Shown piece after piece: positions 46,237-55,421 of a DNA stretch of 64,000 nt. The translations under genes and the position numbers were made by a program. Position 1 is the stretch's first letter. Each line of letters starts with the position of its first letter. A model generated the notes under the pieces. That model was not told where the DNA came from. It was given only the letters and a program-made list of their open reading frames with translations, and ran no database searches. Origin of the DNA: Acidobacteriaceae bacterium (GTDB lineage: Bacteria; Acidobacteriota; Terriglobia; Terriglobales; Acidobacteriaceae); assembly GCA_035944135.1 (NCBI GenBank), contig DASZBM010000002.1:1364001-1428000 (forward strand). Reading direction: 5' to 3'.

Positions 46237-47298
46237 TTGAGCCATCATCAAATTCCTCCACACGACGAGCGTCCCCTCGTTCATCTCGGCATCGACCTCG
46301 GCGGCACCAGTCTGCGCGTCGGCGCGTTTGACGACGACATGCAGCTCCTCGCCAGCCGCGTCATGCCCACGCGCGTAAGCTCCGGCCCGCAGGCCGTTGT
46401 CACTGACATGGCCGACGCCATCGCCTCCCTGCTGGACGAAACCATCGCGCGGGCCGAAGCCATCGGCCTCGGCAGCCCCGGCCCGCTGAATCTGATCGAC
46501 GGCACACTCGGCCAGCTTCCCAATTTTCCCGCCTGGGACTTCTTCCCGCTGCGCACGTCGCTCGAAGAACTCACCGGGCTTCCTGTGATTCTGGACGGAG
46601 ACGCCAACGCCGCCGCGCTCGCGGAGTGGAAGCTTGGCGCGGGCCGCAACGAGGGCGTCGACTCGATGGCGATGATCACGCTCGGCACCGGTGTCGGCTC
46701 CGGAATCATCCTGGACGGCCGCATCTGGCAGGGCATGGTCGGCATGGGTGGCGAGGTCGGCCACGTCTCGGTGAACTACGAGGGCCCGGTCTGCTCGTGC
46801 GGCGGCCGCGGCTGCCTCGAGTACTATGCCTCCGCCACCGGCATTGAGCGTGCTGCCCGCGCCCTTGCCTCGCACTCAGGCGGCCCACTCGCTGAACTCT
46901 TCGCCAGCAACAAATCCGCCACAGCTCGCATGATCGCCCAGATTGCGCAGTCAGGCGATCGCGAAGCCCGTGCCATCTACACGCAGGTCGGCCGTTATCT
47001 CGGACGGGGCCTCGCCTGTCTCGTGAATACGCTTGATCTTCCTCTTTATGTAATCGGCGGAGGTGTTGCAGCCGCGTGGGACCTGTTCGCGCCGGAGATG
47101 TTCCGGACGCTACGCGAACTCAGCTACGTCTACCGCCTGCAGCAGCCGTCACAGCTCACGCATCGCGAGCCCAATCGCCCCTTCGTGACCCGTGCCACGC
47201 TCGGTGCAGACGCCGGTCTGCTCGGCGCCGCGATGCTGCCGTCGCTCTCCCAAAGCCTTCCACGACATGAACAGACACCGCACGAATCCCTTCGCTAG
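46237..47298 (+). CDS. ROK-family sugar kinase
   Basis: A 353-residue sugar kinase. The N-terminal ATP-binding HLGIDLGGTSLRVG, GSPGPLNLIDG, DGDANAAALAEW, the phosphate loop ITLGTGVGSGIILDG, and the ROK zinc site GGEVGHVSVN followed by CSCGGRGCLE are all present. Substrates in this family are glucose, N-acetylglucosamine or N-acetylmannosamine. The start is TTG 46237, with GGGAGG four bases upstream; no ATG fits the frame as well. Its end overlaps the sialate O-acetylesterase by 32 bp, which suggests an amino-sugar or sialic acid substrate (inference). Confidence 0.92.
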   Translation: MSHHQIPPHDERPLVHLGIDLGGTSLRVGAFDDDMQLLASRVMPTRVSSGPQAVVTDMADAIASLLDETIARAEAIGLGSPGPLNLIDGTLGQLPNFPAWDFFPLRTSLEELTGLPVILDGDANAAALAEWKLGAGRNEGVDSMAMITLGTGVGSGIILDGRIWQGMVGMGGEVGHVSVNYEGPVCSCGGRGCLEYYASATGIERAARALASHSGGPLAELFASNKSATARMIAQIAQSGDREARAIYTQVGRYLGRGLACLVNTLDLPLYVIGGGVAAAWDLFAPEMFRTLRELSYVYRLQQPSQLTHREPNRPFVTRATLGADAGLLGAAMLPSLSQSLPRHEQTPHESLR

Positions 47299-48823
47299 CT
47301 TCACGCTTCTCGCGTGCGTGCTTCTCCTCTGCAGCGTGTTCGCGCACGCGCAAGCTTCGGCGCCAGTGGCAACAACCCGTCTGCCGCACATGCTGTCGGA
47401 CCACGCCGTCCTGCAGCGCGATCGCCCCATCCACATCTGGGGCTGGGACGCGCCGGGCGCCGCTGTCACCGTCGACTTCCGCCGACAGCACGCCTCCACG
47501 CATGCCGACGATCTCGGCGCCTGGTCTGTGTATCTGAATCCGGAAAAGGCCGGCGGCCCGGACACGCTCACGATCCACGGCAGCACGCAAATCACTCTCT
47601 CCGACATCCTCGTCGGCGATGTCTGGTTCGCCTCCGGTCAGTCCAACATGCAGATCCCTCTGCGCGGCTTCCCCGGCTCGGCCGTCATCAAGGACGCCGA
47701 CAAGGAGATCGCCTCCGCGAACGACCCCTCAGTCTGCGGGCAGATTCACCTCCTCGTCGTCCCCATAAAGTCCAACGACTTTCCGCTCGACGACCAACCC
47801 TCCTCCTGGACTCCGTGCAATTCGACGACTGCGACGGAATTCTCCGCTGTCGCCTTCTTCTTCGGCCGCGAGATTCACGCCCGCGAGCACATCCCCATCG
47901 GCCTCATCGACTCCACCTGGGGCGGCACACCCATCTCCTCTTGGATCTCGCTCTCCGCACTCGCCTCGGACAGCAACCGGATGCCCGTCTTCGCCGCGCG
48001 AGCCCGCTTTGCCGATCTGCAGCCACACCTCGCCGCCCAGCAAGCCTACGAGCAACGCACCATCGCCGCCGCCGAAGCCGCCAACCAGCCCGTCCCCCGA
48101 TACCCGTGGATCAACCCCGACGAATCCTCCTGGGAGCCCGCCTTCCTCTTCAACGGCATGATCGCCCCCGCCACGCCCTACACCATCCGCGGCTTCCTCT
48201 GGTACCAGGGCGAAACCGATTCCAACCCTGAGCTCTTCACCCCGCAGCTCTACAATCGTCTGCTCCCCACGCTCATCCACGACTGGCGCGCCCGCTGGAA
48301 CGAAGGCGACCTTCCGTTCCTGTACGCGCAGATCTCAAACTTCAACTCACCGCTTGAAGATTGGGGCACCATCCGTGACGCCGAGCGCCAGACGCTCGCT
48401 GTGACCAACACTGCCATGGCCGTCACGCTCGACGTCGGCGCGCAAGACAACGTTCATCCACCCGACAAGCAGACTGTCGCGACCCGACTCGCGCTCGGCG
48501 CGCGCGATCTCGTCTACGGCGAGCACGTTGAAGACTCCGGGCCGCTGCCCATCTCCGTCACGACCGAGGGCGATGCCCTGCGCGTGTGGTTCTCCCATGC
48601 CGACGGCCTCCACGCGACGAGCAGCACGCTGCATGGCTTCGAAGTCGCCGATGCGGACGGCCGCTTCCACACTGCCGACGCCACCATCGAGGGCACGACC
48701 GTGGTCGTTCGCTCTGCGAACATTTCGCACCCGACACGCATACGCTACGCCTGGTCCAGCTTCACCGACGCCAACCTTGCGAACGGCGCCGGCCTTCCCG
48801 CCTCGACCTTCGCGTTACCGTAA
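47267..48823 (+). CDS. Sialate O-acetylesterase-like secreted SGNH hydrolase
   Basis: A 518-residue exported esterase. It has a signal peptide (about 1-29, ending FAHAQA), an N-terminal beta domain (LPHMLSDHAVLQRDRPIHIWG) and a catalytic SGNH domain with the nucleophile Ser126 in GQSNM, DSTWGGTPISSWIS, FLWYQGETDS and the Asp/His pair in DNVHPPDKQ. It removes acetyl groups from sialic acids or from acetylated plant polysaccharides such as xylan. It overlaps the ROK kinase gene and is followed by a LacI regulator. ATG 47267 gives the signal peptide. Confidence 0.9.
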   Translation: MNRHRTNPFASFTLLACVLLLCSVFAHAQASAPVATTRLPHMLSDHAVLQRDRPIHIWGWDAPGAAVTVDFRRQHASTHADDLGAWSVYLNPEKAGGPDTLTIHGSTQITLSDILVGDVWFASGQSNMQIPLRGFPGSAVIKDADKEIASANDPSVCGQIHLLVVPIKSNDFPLDDQPSSWTPCNSTTATEFSAVAFFFGREIHAREHIPIGLIDSTWGGTPISSWISLSALASDSNRMPVFAARARFADLQPHLAAQQAYEQRTIAAAEAANQPVPRYPWINPDESSWEPAFLFNGMIAPATPYTIRGFLWYQGETDSNPELFTPQLYNRLLPTLIHDWRARWNEGDLPFLYAQISNFNSPLEDWGTIRDAERQTLAVTNTAMAVTLDVGAQDNVHPPDKQTVATRLALGARDLVYGEHVEDSGPLPISVTTEGDALRVWFSHADGLHATSSTLHGFEVADADGRFHTADATIEGTTVVVRSANISHPTRIRYAWSSFTDANLANGAGLPASTFALP

Positions 48824-48885
48824 TCCGATGAAAACCAAATAGTAACTGACACTGATCTTTGAATCCGCCACGTCGTCACATTGGG

Positions 48886-48899
48886 TTAAACCTTTAACT
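48886..48899. promoter_or_regulatory. LacI-type operator GTTAAA-CC-TTTAAC
   Basis: A perfect 6-bp inverted repeat with a 2-bp centre ends 13 bases before the LacI-family start codon. Its size and AT-flanked form suit LacI-family regulators, so autoregulation is likely. Confidence 0.6.
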
Positions 48900-48912
48900 G
48901 GGGGCCCACACG

Positions 48913-49962
48913 ATGACACCGGGGCGACCCTCCAATCCGCGTCAGGCTCCAGCGAAAAAGCGTGCGGTTCGCATGCGCGATGTCGCTGAGCGAGCCGGCG
49001 TCGGAATGATGACCGTCTCGCGCGTTCTGAACGGCACGGCGCACGTCGCGGACGACACGAGCGCTCGCGTCTATCGAGCTCTCAAAGAGCTCCAGTACCA
49101 ACCCAACCTGATGGCGCGCGCGCTTCGCGGCCGCCGCACCCGGTCGATCGGCGTCATCGTTCCCTATTTGTACGACCCTTTCTTCGCTTCGTGCGCGCAC
49201 GCCATCAGCTCCGTCGCCAAGCAGCACGCCTACACTGTTCTACTTGCCACGTCCGACGAAAACTGCGCGACGGAAACCGAGGCCGCCCACGATCTTCTCC
49301 GCCGCCACGTCGAAGGCATCATCGTTATCCCCGCATGCGACGGCCATTCGCATCTCAACGATTCTGAATTCCGCTCGATCCCAAAGGTCGCGCTCGATCG
49401 TCCGATCCCGCGTTCGCGCATCGATCAGGTCGTCGTCGAAAACCAGAACGGCGCCGCGCTCGCGACCGAACACCTCATCCAGCACGGACACAAACGCATC
49501 TGCTTCCTCGGTCTCGACGAGAAGATCTTCACCATGCACGCCCGCGCAGCCGGCTACATCAAGGCCATGCACGCCGCCGGCCTCGAACCAGAGCGCTTCT
49601 TCAACGCCGGTGACGAAGTTGCGACGCTCGACTTCCTCCGCGCCGTCTGTACACGCTCCGATCCCGTCACCGCTGTCTTCGCGGCGAACGGCCTCTCATC
49701 CCGCCACGCTCTCCGTGCACTGGCGGCGCTCAACATTCAAATCCCGGAACAACTCGCGTTCATCGGCTTCGACGATTTCGACCTCGCCGACATACTCCGT
49801 CCGTCGCTCACCGTCATTCGCCAGCCTGTGCAGCGCGCCGGCGAAGAGGCCGCCCAACTCCTCTTCACCCGCCTCGAAAGCAATCCCGCCGCGCCTACGC
49901 AAAAATTGAGCCTTCCCGTCGAACTCATCCTGCGCCGCTCCTGCGGTTGCCACCCCGGATAG
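48913..49962 (+). CDS. LacI-family transcriptional regulator
   Basis: A 349-residue repressor. The N-terminal helix-turn-helix is MRDVAERAGVGMMTVSRVLN (about 21-40), with the hinge-helix region YQPNLMARALRGRRT. The periplasmic-binding-like core has IGVIVPYLYDPFFA, LIQHGHKRICFLGL and LAFIGFDDFDLADILRPSLT. It would respond to a sugar ligand and control nearby catabolic genes, probably the ROK kinase/esterase pair or itself. The C-terminus ends with RRSCGC, typical of the family. Confidence 0.95.
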   Translation: MTPGRPSNPRQAPAKKRAVRMRDVAERAGVGMMTVSRVLNGTAHVADDTSARVYRALKELQYQPNLMARALRGRRTRSIGVIVPYLYDPFFASCAHAISSVAKQHAYTVLLATSDENCATETEAAHDLLRRHVEGIIVIPACDGHSHLNDSEFRSIPKVALDRPIPRSRIDQVVVENQNGAALATEHLIQHGHKRICFLGLDEKIFTMHARAAGYIKAMHAAGLEPERFFNAGDEVATLDFLRAVCTRSDPVTAVFAANGLSSRHALRALAALNIQIPEQLAFIGFDDFDLADILRPSLTVIRQPVQRAGEEAAQLLFTRLESNPAAPTQKLSLPVELILRRSCGCHPG

Positions 49963-50050
49963 ATCGGCCCGCTTCATTCGTCCGTCCATCGTATGGCCGA
50001 CGATACATTTGCAACGGAGTGCGCAACCAGGCGTAGACTAGCCGGAATTG

Positions 50051-50065
50051 GGGTTGATTCAACCC
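50051..50065. promoter_or_regulatory. Inverted repeat GGGTTGA-T-TCAACCC
   Basis: Perfect 7-bp arms around one base, about 110 bp upstream of the LVIVD-type gene. It could be an operator. The rest of 49963-50176 shows no gene. Confidence 0.45.
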
Positions 50066-50176
50066 GCTATTAACGCCCTTCTCCTTGCAATGGCGCACCC
50101 AGCAGTGGCGCGTTTAGTTCGAGGCGGGCGTCGCCACAACAGGCCCGTACCCACATTGCTGGAAAGGGGACTGAAC

Positions 50177-51226
50177 ATGGCACTCGTCGTTGTCGCCGCC
50201 AGTACCAAAAGCCCGGATTTCGCCGTCATCGATTTCACAAAATCGCCACCAAAAACAGTGATGGTCGGCGCATCGGCGGCCGGCAATATGGTGGATTGCT
50301 ATGGAAAATTAGCCGCGGTTGGAGATTGGGGCAGCGGCAACGTGACGCTGTTCGATATCTCGAACCCGGAATCGCCGCTCATAAACGGATCGGTGAATAC
50401 CGGGCTTAGTAGCATCACAGCAATCTCGATCGACAGCGCGCATGTGCTGGCGGCGGGTCCGAAGTCGAAGAGCGGGCCGGAGCTCGTGCTCATCAGCATC
50501 GCCAATCCGAAGAGTCCGCAGGTTGTGTCAACGTACGGAAAAACTGGCTTGTCGGGCACCGAGAGTATTTCGGGCGTCGTGATCCGCGGTGGGAATGCGC
50601 TGAGTTGCCAGACCTACGGCTGCCTCGTGATGAACTACGCCAGCCCGTCGCACCCGACTGGGGATGGATACCCGAGCACAGGCAGTTCGGTCAACCTGAA
50701 CGGTCAGGTGCTGGGAGATTTCGATGGGAAGAACGCTGTCATCACCGCGCCGCCACCGGATTGGAACGGAACGCAGCCCATTGATGTTTATTTGTTCAGC
50801 ATTGCGAATGGCATAGGGACGCAACCACCGACGCCGCTATACACAGGAGGGACTCCGCTGTCCTCCGTCGCCATCGCGGAGATACCGCAGGGTGGCCGCT
50901 ACCTGGCGACCGCCGGTTTGACGGAAGTCGGCATCCAGGCCTTCCCGGAGGGCCTCCCGAATACGTCGACAGGTTTTTTTGTGCCTCAGCTCGGCGACGC
51001 CAACGCTGCGGTGGCCCTCAAATTCCTGAACAATCCTGCGGTCGCCCCGCTGCTCGCAGTTGCCAACGTGACCAACCAGCATGGTTTTCTGATCACCTCC
51101 AATTTCTTCGTGCTCGAGTCCGACGGGCACACTTCGACGCTCCAAAGAGCGACCCCTAACCCGGTAGCGACGGCTGCGCTCGCACCAACCCTGAATCCCA
51201 CGCTCGGCATCACGGGCTGGACATAG
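50177..51226 (+). CDS. LVIVD-type beta-propeller protein
   Basis: A 349-residue protein of repeated blades with the LVIVD-like pattern: VTLFDISNPESPLINGSV, LVLISIANPKSPQVVSTYG, IDVYLFSIANGIGTQ. It has no signal peptide when started at ATG 50177, which has AAGGGGA six bases upstream; an open frame to 50048 carries no typical export signal either. It probably serves as a cytosolic or non-classically exported binding scaffold. No catalytic residues are recognised. Confidence 0.72.
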   Translation: MALVVVAASTKSPDFAVIDFTKSPPKTVMVGASAAGNMVDCYGKLAAVGDWGSGNVTLFDISNPESPLINGSVNTGLSSITAISIDSAHVLAAGPKSKSGPELVLISIANPKSPQVVSTYGKTGLSGTESISGVVIRGGNALSCQTYGCLVMNYASPSHPTGDGYPSTGSSVNLNGQVLGDFDGKNAVITAPPPDWNGTQPIDVYLFSIANGIGTQPPTPLYTGGTPLSSVAIAEIPQGGRYLATAGLTEVGIQAFPEGLPNTSTGFFVPQLGDANAAVALKFLNNPAVAPLLAVANVTNQHGFLITSNFFVLESDGHTSTLQRATPNPVATAALAPTLNPTLGITGWT

Positions 51227-51383
51227 TAGCCAGTCAGTTTCGCTAAACGTTCTCAGTAGTCTTTGCGAGATAGATGCCAGTTCCCCATCGCCATCAGAAT
51301 TATCTGAAGAGCCTGCGCCCGTTGGGTTCGTGACCATATAGACTGTGTCCGCGCAACGAACCCTCGCAACCTCGGAACGCTTC

Positions 51384-52172
51384 ATGCAACGCAGGCACTT
51401 CCTCTTCCTCGCGCCTCTGCTCCCATCCGCCCTCTTCGCGCCCCTCCTGCTTCATGCACGCGCCAGTCAGACGCCACCACAGCACAACCTCGCTGACGAA
51501 ACACTCAAGCTGAACGAACTCGCGTCGAACATCCACACCATCGCCGACGCCCGGCGCTTCATCGACGCAATCGTCGACTTATTCGCAGACGAACTCCCGC
51601 CCACCTGGGCCACCGAATCCCTTCGTGCTCGCCTCGCGCAAGGCGAGTACCTCGCGGTCACCGACCCCCAGAAGCGCATCTCCGAAGAACATCTCGCACA
51701 AACCTGGAACGCGTACATCAGCACGATCCATGCACCTGACGACTCCCATGTCTCCGTCGCCGAAATGCACAACCTCCGCGATGGCCTTTTCTTCACCGCC
51801 CGCGTGAACTGGAATCGCGGCTTTCTAAACTTCTGGAGCCTGCCATCAATCTTCGCGACGCAGCCCGATGGCACCCTCGCGCCCGCCTGCCGCGTCGTCG
51901 AATCCCTTCGCATCCTCTGGGATCTTGCCGACATTCCCGACAACCTGCAGGCCGCCCGTGAGCGCGTTGCAAAGGGCGTACTCACCTCTGACATCTTCAA
52001 GCAGGCGCACCAGGGACCACCATCGTCTTCGGTCGGCGGCGGCGGGTACCTGATAGCTCGCGTTAAGAACAATCCGGTTGAGACCGCCGAAAACCAATAC
52101 ATCCGCGACCACGGCATGGTGGCATTCAGCACTACCGTCGAGACGATGCTCAACTCGCTCTTGACCGTGTAG
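51384..52172 (+). CDS. Exported hypothetical protein
   Basis: A 262-residue protein with an N-terminal basic stretch and signal peptide (MQRRHFLFLAPLLPSALFA). The mature part is mostly helical, with NIHTIADARRFIDAIVDLFAD, ISEEHLAQTWNAYISTIHAP and a Gly-rich GGGGYLIARVKNNPVETAEN segment near the C-terminus. I recognise no domain. GTG 51345 is an alternative start adding 13 residues. It converges with the thioredoxin-fusion gene with 17 bp between. Confidence 0.65.
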   Translation: MQRRHFLFLAPLLPSALFAPLLLHARASQTPPQHNLADETLKLNELASNIHTIADARRFIDAIVDLFADELPPTWATESLRARLAQGEYLAVTDPQKRISEEHLAQTWNAYISTIHAPDDSHVSVAEMHNLRDGLFFTARVNWNRGFLNFWSLPSIFATQPDGTLAPACRVVESLRILWDLADIPDNLQAARERVAKGVLTSDIFKQAHQGPPSSSVGGGGYLIARVKNNPVETAENQYIRDHGMVAFSTTVETMLNSLLTV

Positions 52173-52189
52173 CAGCCGCCTTCAGTGCT

Positions 52190-53386
52190 TCACCTATCAC
52201 CCTGCTTGCTCACTTCGAGCACGGTCACCGACATCTCCTGGCCGCCCGAAACGAGTTCTAACCCCAGGCTCGATCGCAGCACGGCATTCAAGCTTTCAAC
52301 GTCTCCTCCGGCAACTTTGAATCGCGCGTCATACGTGCCCTTGATGCCTGTTTCGTTAATCACAGGAGTTTCCAGTCCGGTGGCCAGTATGTACGCGAGA
52401 TCACCCATCGTCCCGTTCATCAGAAGAAACATGCCGTGCCAGTAGCCTCGCTTCACCGCGTGCGTTGAAGCCGACGGACTCAGCAGCTTGTTACTGGCAT
52501 CCGTGGCGCGCAAAATGTACGCCGGTTTGGTCACGGTCTTTGACTGAATCTGCAAATGCAAAGCCGCAAGAACTGCCTGTTGCACAACCGAATCCGCAAC
52601 GCCTTCTGGCACATCAGCAGAATTTACGCGCACGTCAAAGCGCCCGTCGGGCAGCGGGTCTTTCAGAACATAGCGATTCCCGAACGCGTTGAAGACGTCT
52701 GTCAGCAGACTGTCGGCATCTTGTCCCAGCAAGTCCCACCCTGTAGGCGGATGTTTCACCAGTGCCTGCTTTGCGTCAGGCGCAGCCTTGGTGACCGACA
52801 CCGCAAACAGAGGGCGCTCACCACTCGGACTCGATGGTGCGACCACCTCGACGGTCTCCGACATCGGTTTGAACGAGACTCTCTTCCCTTCCGCAACGGC
52901 GCGCAAATCTGCTGCACTCACCGAATCAATCTCTGTGACCGCAACAACCTTTCCGCTTCCATCGACGATCACCGTCGTTGGCCTTGAGTTGACTCCATAC
53001 GTCGCGAACACCTTTCCTGACGCATCGACACCAACCCAGCCGGACATTTTCTTTCTGGTCAGGAATGTCTTCACCGCTGGCAGGTCCTCATCATCAATGG
53101 AGATGAACTGGAACTTCGCCGGATCGAGCGACTCTACAAGCTCATTTAGATGTGGAAGGCTCGCCACACAGGGCGAGCACCACGTCGCCCAGAACTCGAG
53201 GACCACAACCTTTCCCTTGAGACTCGTCCAATCTGCTTTCGCCCCCGAAGGCGCCTGCAACAGTTCCAAAGAATCCAAAGACGGTGCAGCTGTTCCCTTC
53301 GCTGGATGCGCCCAAAGCGAACCTGTCCCTGACATCGCCGCAACGAGAGTGAGAAGGCTGCTTCGCAAAGCTCGAGAAATGAACAT
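52190..53386 (-). CDS. TlpA-like thioredoxin fused to a TIGR03435 domain
   Basis: A 398-residue exported protein. It has a signal peptide (about 1-26), a thioredoxin/TlpA-like domain with catalytic Cys70 and Cys73 in FWATWCSPC and the cis-Pro in NSRPTTVIV, and a C-terminal TIGR03435 domain (about 200-398; GWDLLGQDADSLLTDVFN, ILRATDASNKLLSPSAS, YDARFKVAGGDVESLNAVL). TIGR03435 is almost confined to acidobacteria and its function is unknown. The fusion suggests periplasmic disulfide or redox chemistry on, or signalled through, that domain. AAGGG lies before ATG 53386. It follows the hydrolase gene on the same strand by 59 bp. Confidence 0.88.
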   Translation of the reverse strand: MFISRALRSSLLTLVAAMSGTGSLWAHPAKGTAAPSLDSLELLQAPSGAKADWTSLKGKVVVLEFWATWCSPCVASLPHLNELVESLDPAKFQFISIDDEDLPAVKTFLTRKKMSGWVGVDASGKVFATYGVNSRPTTVIVDGSGKVVAVTEIDSVSAADLRAVAEGKRVSFKPMSETVEVVAPSSPSGERPLFAVSVTKAAPDAKQALVKHPPTGWDLLGQDADSLLTDVFNAFGNRYVLKDPLPDGRFDVRVNSADVPEGVADSVVQQAVLAALHLQIQSKTVTKPAYILRATDASNKLLSPSASTHAVKRGYWHGMFLLMNGTMGDLAYILATGLETPVINETGIKGTYDARFKVAGGDVESLNAVLRSSLGLELVSGGQEMSVTVLEVSKQGDR

Positions 53387-53407
53387 GCACGTCCCTTCTA
53401 CCACCCT

Positions 53408-53423
53408 ATGTAGCAAACTACAT
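53408..53423. promoter_or_regulatory. Inverted repeat ATGTAG-CAAA-CTACAT
   Basis: Perfect 6-bp arms lie 22-37 bp upstream of the thioredoxin-TIGR03435 start, in the 59-bp gap after the hydrolase gene. It is suitably placed as an operator for an internal promoter. Confidence 0.55.
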
Positions 53424-53445
53424 TAGGCAATGTCAACGCTGAGAC

Positions 53446-54162
53446 TTACGGTGCTGACAGAAACCGCACAATCTCCGTCATCACGCGAGCGCCCTGGTCG
53501 GTCTGAAAAAGAAACTGAGCATGCGCAGATCCGTCCAGCACGATCAATTCCTTCGGCTGAGGAGCCTTCTCATACTGCGCTCGGATCCCAGGCAGTCTCA
53601 GGCTGCCGCTTCCTTCGCTGTCCTCGCACGCGACGATAAACAATGATCGCGACTTCAGCCCATCAGCGGGAAGGTTCGGCGCTGCTCCGAGAAATACGAT
53701 GCGGTCGATTTCACCCCGCGCCGACTTGATCGATGCGTCGCCGGCTGCCGCGCCTCCAAAACTTCCTCCAACCACCGACACGGTTTTCGCTCCATGCGCT
53801 TTCAGGTAGCGAACCGCAGCCACTACATCCTTATCAAACGGAGCATTATCGAAATCCCCCTGGCCCGCACCCTTCGAGCAACCGACACCTCTGAAGTCGA
53901 TGGCCAGTACGCGAAACCCTGCCGATGCGAGTGCCGATGCCTGGTCGCGCCAGCTCTCTTTGTTAAATCTGCCGCCATGAGCCAGCACGACCCCCTTACT
54001 GCCTTCTTTCTGACTATCCTGTCCATACATATCGGCGCAGACCGTACCACCATCATCCGTCGCAAACGATATGGTCTGCTGCGCGGGCGCCGCGATGACA
54101 AGAGCCAGGGCGACGAAGAGAATTGCTGGCGTCCACCTCCAGATTGCACGATTGCTCTTCAT
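53446..54162 (-). CDS. Exported alpha/beta hydrolase
   Basis: A 238-residue alpha/beta-hydrolase with a signal peptide (TPAILFVALALVIAAPAQQ). GVVLAHGGRFNKESW is the oxyanion-hole strand, LAIDFRGVGCSKG follows, the nucleophile elbow is VGGSFGGAA, and the late His is in DGSAHAQF. A loop with an Asp after ACEDSEG completes the usual triad. The substrate is unknown; esterase or peptidase-type activity is possible. ATG 54162 is preferred, since the frame open to 54387 adds Arg-rich sequence typical of non-coding GC-rich DNA. Confidence 0.85.
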   Translation of the reverse strand: MKSNRAIWRWTPAILFVALALVIAAPAQQTISFATDDGGTVCADMYGQDSQKEGSKGVVLAHGGRFNKESWRDQASALASAGFRVLAIDFRGVGCSKGAGQGDFDNAPFDKDVVAAVRYLKAHGAKTVSVVGGSFGGAAAGDASIKSARGEIDRIVFLGAAPNLPADGLKSRSLFIVACEDSEGSGSLRLPGIRAQYEKAPQPKELIVLDGSAHAQFLFQTDQGARVMTEIVRFLSAP

Positions 54163-54256
54163 CTTTCGCCTTTGGCCTCGACATCGCTGCTCTGTGATGA
54201 GTTGAAGAAATAATACGAGGTGAGAAAGCCTCCGCCAGCTAAACTTCTTCGTACAA

Positions 54257-55402
54257 ATGCGATCCACTCTGCGCGCTCTCTCTATCTCCGCCCTCGGTCT
54301 CCTCGCTGTCTCCGCGTCCGCGCAGACAAACTCTGCCGCCCGCGCCACTGCATTCCGCCGCGCCGCCACGCTCACCCGCGGCATCAACGCGTCCGGGTGG
54401 TTTGGCGGCTGGGGCGACTACACGCCGGAGCGGACCTCCAAATGGATCACGCCCGACGACCTCGCCACCATGCACAAGCTCGGCTTCACCTACGTGCGTA
54501 TCGGCGTTGATCCTGTCTACTTCGGCACTTACGGCCGCCCCGACGACCCCTCCAAAGCCGCCCTCTGGAAACGCCTCGACGACGCCATCGACCTCACGCT
54601 GAAGTCCGGCCTCATCGTCGACCTCTGTGTCTTTCCCCGTGACGACTACAAGCAGCAGCTCGCCACGTACCGCGGTGCCACGCAGTTCCTCTTCCTCTGG
54701 GAGGCACTCGCCCATCACTTCGCCAACCGCGACCCAGACCATCTCCTCTTCGAGCTCATAAACGAGTCCGAGGTCCAGGACCCCTACCGCTGGATTGGCA
54801 TCGAGTCGGCCGCGGTCACAGCGATCCGCCACATCGACACAACCCACACCATCATCGCCTCCGGCGCGCACTATGATTCACTCGACGATCTTCTCGTCAC
54901 GCAACCGCTCGCCGACGAAAACGTCATCTACACCTTCCACTTCTACGAGCCCTACCAGTTCACGCATCAGGGCGCGACCTGGGGCTCACCCGAGTGGCTC
55001 TACTACAAAAACATCCCATTCCCCGCAACCGTCGACCAACTCGACGCGACCATGAAATCGATTCCCAGCGACATCTCCCGCTATCAGCTCTTCCTCTACG
55101 CCGCCGGAAACTGGAACGCCGATACCGTACGCCAGCGCATCACCTTCGCTGCCGATTGGGGCCGCGAACACAACGTCCCGATTCTCTGCAACGAGTTTGG
55201 CGCCTACCGTGACACCGCGCCGCCCGACTCCCGCGCCCGCTACATCGAGGCCGTTCGCTCTGCACTTGAAGCCAACCACATCGGCTGGGCCATGTGGGAC
55301 TGGAGCGGCAACTTCGGCCTGGTCCGCTACCCCGACGCCGGCGACCACGCTCACATCGCGGTCGACCCCGCCATCGCCAAAGCCCTCAACCTCACGCCAT
55401 AA
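54257..55402 (+). CDS. Secreted glycoside hydrolase family 5 (endoglucanase-like)
   Basis: A 381-residue (beta/alpha)8 glycosidase with a signal peptide (about 1-23, ending VSASAQ). RGINASGWFGGWGDY opens the catalytic domain, GFTYVRIGVDP follows, the acid/base is Glu170 in FELINESE, YTFHFYEP carries the conserved His/Tyr pair, and the nucleophile is Glu313 in LCNEFG. It probably hydrolyses beta-1,4-glucan or mannan. It is divergent from the hydrolase gene and ends before a strong bidirectional terminator. Confidence 0.92.
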   Translation: MRSTLRALSISALGLLAVSASAQTNSAARATAFRRAATLTRGINASGWFGGWGDYTPERTSKWITPDDLATMHKLGFTYVRIGVDPVYFGTYGRPDDPSKAALWKRLDDAIDLTLKSGLIVDLCVFPRDDYKQQLATYRGATQFLFLWEALAHHFANRDPDHLLFELINESEVQDPYRWIGIESAAVTAIRHIDTTHTIIASGAHYDSLDDLLVTQPLADENVIYTFHFYEPYQFTHQGATWGSPEWLYYKNIPFPATVDQLDATMKSIPSDISRYQLFLYAAGNWNADTVRQRITFAADWGREHNVPILCNEFGAYRDTAPPDSRARYIEAVRSALEANHIGWAMWDWSGNFGLVRYPDAGDHAHIAVDPAIAKALNLTP

Positions 55403-55421
55403 CTCAGATGCCGCAGGCAAG

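Noticed and set aside
51467-52153. 228-codon minus-strand frame opposite the exported protein at 51384
   Set aside because: Arg/Ser/Cys-rich shadow translation; the plus-strand frame has a signal peptide and normal composition.
54163-54387. 75-residue N-terminal extension of the alpha/beta hydrolase
   Set aside because: The extra part is Arg-rich and would place the signal peptide in the middle of the protein; ATG 54162 is the sensible start.
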